A stretch of DNA of 64,000 bases, taken from contig NC_083525.1 in the NCBI RefSeq assembly GCF_032362555.1, forward strand, positions 667,501 to 731,500. The letters run 5' to 3'. The notes below the pieces were generated by a model that saw only the letters and a list, made by a program, of their open reading frames with translations, had not been told where the DNA came from and did not search any database. The number at the start of each line of letters is the position of its first letter. The stretch's first letter is position 1. Of the stretch, positions 61,000 through 64,000 are shown in pieces. This stretch comes from Amyelois transitella. Taxonomy: Eukaryota; Arthropoda; Insecta; Lepidoptera; Pyralidae. Made by a program: the position numbers and the translations under genes.

Positions 61000-61252
61000 A
61001 TGTATATGTATATTGCCGGCTAGACAGAGTCAACAGTCTTGAAAAGACTAATACTCGTAGACCACGTTCGACAGTTAGGATTATTGATACAACTGAGATT
61101 TAAATAGTGACAGGTTGCTAGCCCATCGCCTAAAAGAAGAATCCCAAGTTTATAAGCCCATGTCCCTTAGTCGCCTTTTACGATATCCATGGGTACGAGA
61201 TGGTAGTAGTCCTATTCTTTTTTTTTATTGTTACTGGAAAGCACACGGCACT
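61000..61252 (-). repeat. Family A repeat
   Basis: Near full length; ATGT tail degenerate. Confidence 0.72.
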
Positions 61253-61397
61253 TGTTTTGAACTTTTGTAAAATGAGAACCGCCTTTAATCGATATCCTCC
61301 TTTTTTGGAGTCGGTTGAATTACAAAACGTTATCTTATGAAGGTAATTTTATGAAGGTCTCAAAGGGTTATAACTCTAGCCGTAACCCGATGCCGAG

Positions 61398-61636
61398 TGC
61401 CGTGTGGTTCCCGGCACCAGTACAAAAAAGAATAGTACCACTCCATCTCTTCATTCCCATGGATGTCGTAAAAGGCGACTAAGAGATAGGCTTACAAACT
61501 TGGAATTCTTTTTTAGGCGATGAAATCTATCATTAAGCCAAATAACAGAGCGTGACCTATCAGTCTTTTTAAGACTGTTAGCTCTGTCTACCCCACAAGG
61601 GATATAGACGAGACCATAATGTAAGTATGTATGTAC
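61398..61636 (+). repeat. Family A repeat, small internal deletion
   Basis: Both ends present. Confidence 0.77.
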
Positions 61637-61854
61637 GTAACCCGATCCAGGCTAATGGCCGCCGAATCTATTTCAATGGCGGATGTAATGTATCTTTTAT
61701 GGTGTGTTGTGAACGCTTTTACATCAATCTTCCGGTTTTCGAAACTGCTGTTTGTGTGTTTGTATGTTCATGGCGATTACGAGCCCTTCGCTAATTGAAA
61801 TAGTTTCTTTTTATGAGGTAAAAGTGAACGGGTAATTGCAATTCGGTTCACAAC

Positions 61855-61982
61855 CTGTCATTGCTTGAATCTCGATTCAATCAATAAAACATAACAGCTG
61901 AAAGTGGCCTATCAGTCTTTTTAAGACTGTTGGCTCTGTCTACCCTGCAAGGGATAAAGATATGATTATATGAATGGATGGA
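61855..61982 (+). repeat. Family A repeat, 3' half with GGAT tail
   Basis: AACCTGTCATTGCTTGAATC to GATTATATGAATGGATGG. Confidence 0.65.
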
Positions 61983-61983
61983 T

Positions 61984-62150
61984 TGAATAGAATAGAATAG
62001 ATTTATTTTCAAAATTGGATACAAGGTAATACTTATTGACGTCACATCACTTAAATCTATTAAAACTAATACCACTTCCAAAGCGCATGTGTAAAAGAAG
62101 CGGCGGAACAAAACACTGCAGCATTTTCACCGGACGTCAATTTACAAATA
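61984..62150 (+). repeat. Family E repeat, full length
   Basis: GAATAGAATAGAATAG start to CGGACGTCAATTTAC. Confidence 0.75.
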
Positions 62151-62377
62151 TAGTTTTCTTAAATCTAAATCGTGGACGAATGCACATTGTCTACATTTAA
62201 AAAAAAACATGATTTTTTATTCTTCTAACCTACCGCTGCGTTAACTCAGTGAAAAATTACTGAGTAGGTACTTCAAGTCTGAAACAGTTAAAAAAATCAT
62301 ATAGGTTTTCACGCTGGGGGTGAGTAAGGTACGTTTCTTTACGTAAAAGTTTTATTTTTTTTAATAATCTTCCTGAC

Positions 62378-62945
62378 GTCGGTGGTCGAATCGATAAGGT
62401 GCCCGGATAAAATGCGTGATGCCTAGAAAAGCACAGGTTCGAACCCCACCTCGGCCATGTACCAATGACTATTGTCGAAGTTATGTACATTAGTTGGAAT
62501 ACTAACCGACACTATTACAGTGAGGGAAAACATTGCGAGGAAACAGGCACATTCAGGTAACTGGATGTGTAACCATGATCGATCCAATACGGGTTAAGTT
62601 CTCCTGCAAAGGTTGCGGAGGTCAGATGGGACATACGTTTTTTTTTTTGTAATGTATTTTTGTCAGTATGCATGTGCACTTTATCGCACCACCAACTTAA
62701 AGTTTTCTCTGTTTGGTCAACTGGTTGACTGGTAGAGAATGCCAAACGGCATTAAGTCCGCCTTTTGTACATTTTTTTTGTTTTTGTGCAATAAAGTTTA
62801 AATAAATAAATAGATAAATGGGAGTCGCTTCGTGTAAAAACCCTGACTCACCCAATCTAGGATCCATGGTCAATGGCATACCCCGGGCTCTTCTCCAGAG
62901 TGGTGAGGATGCGACCGGGACTAAAGCCAGGAAGCAGAAAAATCT
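62378..62945 (+). mobile_element. Family F SINE interrupted by a LINE tail
   Basis: Head at 62378-62465 with box B GGTTCGAACCC and GATAAGGTGCCCGG; body to 62632, resuming at 62820 and ending at 62945. The break is filled by the insertion at 62633-62819. Confidence 0.75.
62633..62819 (+). mobile_element. 5'-truncated LINE 3' end inside family F SINE
   Basis: Contains CAAACGGCATTAAGTCCGCC, GTGCAATAAAG and an AAATAAATA tail. ATGGGA is duplicated on both sides, consistent with target-primed insertion. A relative lies at 40080-40266. Confidence 0.7.
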
Positions 62946-63242
62946 TCCTGATGTCAACCGAGCACCGCTCGGTCAACCAGGTACTTTTTAATTAAACGCG
63001 TTTTAATTTCAGCAGGCGTAGTATAGTTAAGTATACCTACTTATATCTAATTTATATGACTCCATATAAAGGGCCGACGCGCCCATGTCGTGTGGTAATC
63101 AGCGTAAATACCCAGTAATTGTCGGAAATCCGTCCCTCATTAGCTTTACCTACAAATTTATTGCTCAATTAATCTTATGTATGTATGGAATAGGTTAAAT
63201 CCTTATGGCGTAATGATTGACAAGTAAAAATAGTATTTGTAG

Positions 63243-63375
63243 TGCCGTGTGGTTCCCGGCAATGCTTTACTTACTAAGTTTATAAGTTTATCCCTTAGTC
63301 GCTTTTAACAACATCCTTGGAAAAGAAATGGAGTGGTCCTATTATGTTTTCTATTGGTGCCGGGAACCACAAGGC
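63243..63375. repeat. Two family A 5' ends in opposite orientation
   Basis: GTGCCGTGTGGTTCCCGGCA (plus, 63243), then a minus 5' half to 63375. Confidence 0.6.
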
Positions 63376-63549
63376 AGCAATGCAAAAATGTTTCTTTCAT
63401 TCTAATGTTATTTTTGAATATTGTTTTGTTAGTGTCTCGTTTTGTCAGTGGAAAAATAAAGACCGTATTTTCGCAATCTCTGTATTTTATTTATTCCTGC
63501 CTCTATATAGGGGCATTTCTGGAACAAGGAGAGCCGCGGGTCTGCCGGG

Positions 63550-63790
63550 CATACATACATAAAATTACGCCTCTTTCCCGGAGGGGTAAGCAGAGACTAC
63601 CTCTTTCCACTTGCCACGATCTCTGCATACTTCCTTCGCTTCATTACATTCATAACTCTCTTCATGCAAGCTCGGCGGTTTCGGGTACTCTTGACCTGAC
63701 CCTGTACCAGGACGTCCTTAATTTGATCAAGATACGTTCGTCTAGGTCTTCCCACTCCGACCTTTCCCTCCACACTTGTATATCTGCGTA
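63550..63790 (-). mobile_element. Family B LINE 3' fragment
   Basis: SVEGKVGVGRPRRTYLDQIK to a frameshift near the end. Confidence 0.72.
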
Positions 63791-64000
63791 GGAATACGAA
63801 TCTAAATTCTACGAATCCATAACACATAGGTAATTTGAATGCTACTCTGCAAATCTGTTTATATCTTCGTTTGTGTGAATGTCTGTTTCTATTTATAGCC
63901 ATAACCGTGTAACCAATTTACATTCGCGAAGTTCTGTTTGAACTTTCACATTCAATGACTTCTGTGCAATGATTGATCACATTTTTTACTTATTGTTTTC

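Noticed and set aside
1..64000. CRISPR arrays, operons, ribosome-binding sites, rRNA
   Set aside because: Direct repeats here are dispersed or microsatellite; the genome is eukaryotic and no rRNA-like sequence was recognised.

Overview
The window looks like a lepidopteran (moth or butterfly) nuclear genome segment. It is AT-rich, has short spliced exons with GT-AG introns, and carries insect gene families (RR cuticular protein, CRAL-TRIO lipid carrier) and several dense repeat families with ATGT, GAATAGAATAG and TTAGTATAGA tails of the kind common in Lepidoptera. The species cannot be named from sequence alone.

Genes, left to right: (1) the last two coding exons of an RR-type chitin-binding cuticular protein (407-1948, +); (2) a complete three-exon gene for a 58-residue secreted, glycine- and proline-rich peptide with a TATA box and poly(A) signal (3650-5377, -); (3) a complete six-exon CRAL-TRIO (Sec14-like, alpha-tocopherol-transfer-protein-like) gene of 301 codons spanning 7600-19113 (-). 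From 19.1 kb to the end the only cellular gene recognised is a tRNA-Val(CAC) at 37133-37205 (-). The rest is mobile DNA.

The most unusual region is intron 5 of the CRAL-TRIO gene, a nest of insertions. A 270-bp family A repeat is split by a 4.2-kb element (7956-12197) with near-identical AGGGAA(C/G)ATGCAA termini and a 2-bp AT target duplication. That element carries an intron-containing, lightly broken gene for a SWIM zinc-finger + YqaJ-type nuclease protein but shows no transposase. These traits point to the ISL2EU/PHIS group of DNA transposons. A short hAT-like element (8166-9895, exact 8-bp duplication GTTGATTA) sits inside it, and a mariner (8255-9475) and a tRNA-derived SINE sit inside the hAT. 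A second, nearly identical mariner (6107-7427) lies inverted just past the CRAL-TRIO stop codon. The two mariner copies carry complementary lesions: one has lost a catalytic Asp, the other has a 101-bp deletion.

At 24717-33201 lies a structurally intact BEL/Pao LTR retrotransposon: 1439-bp LTRs that look identical, AGAAT duplications and one uninterrupted 1825-codon gag-pol frame on the minus strand. It is inserted in a family E repeat that itself interrupts a family A repeat.

From 33 to 64 kb the sequence is a mosaic of family A (about 58 pieces over the whole window), tRNA-derived SINEs (families C and F), family D, family E and 5'-truncated LINE ends (family B). Family A and the family B LINE share the same 3' end (CCC-loop-GGG hairpin, GTGATT, then ATGT repeats), so family A is probably a non-autonomous passenger of that LINE.
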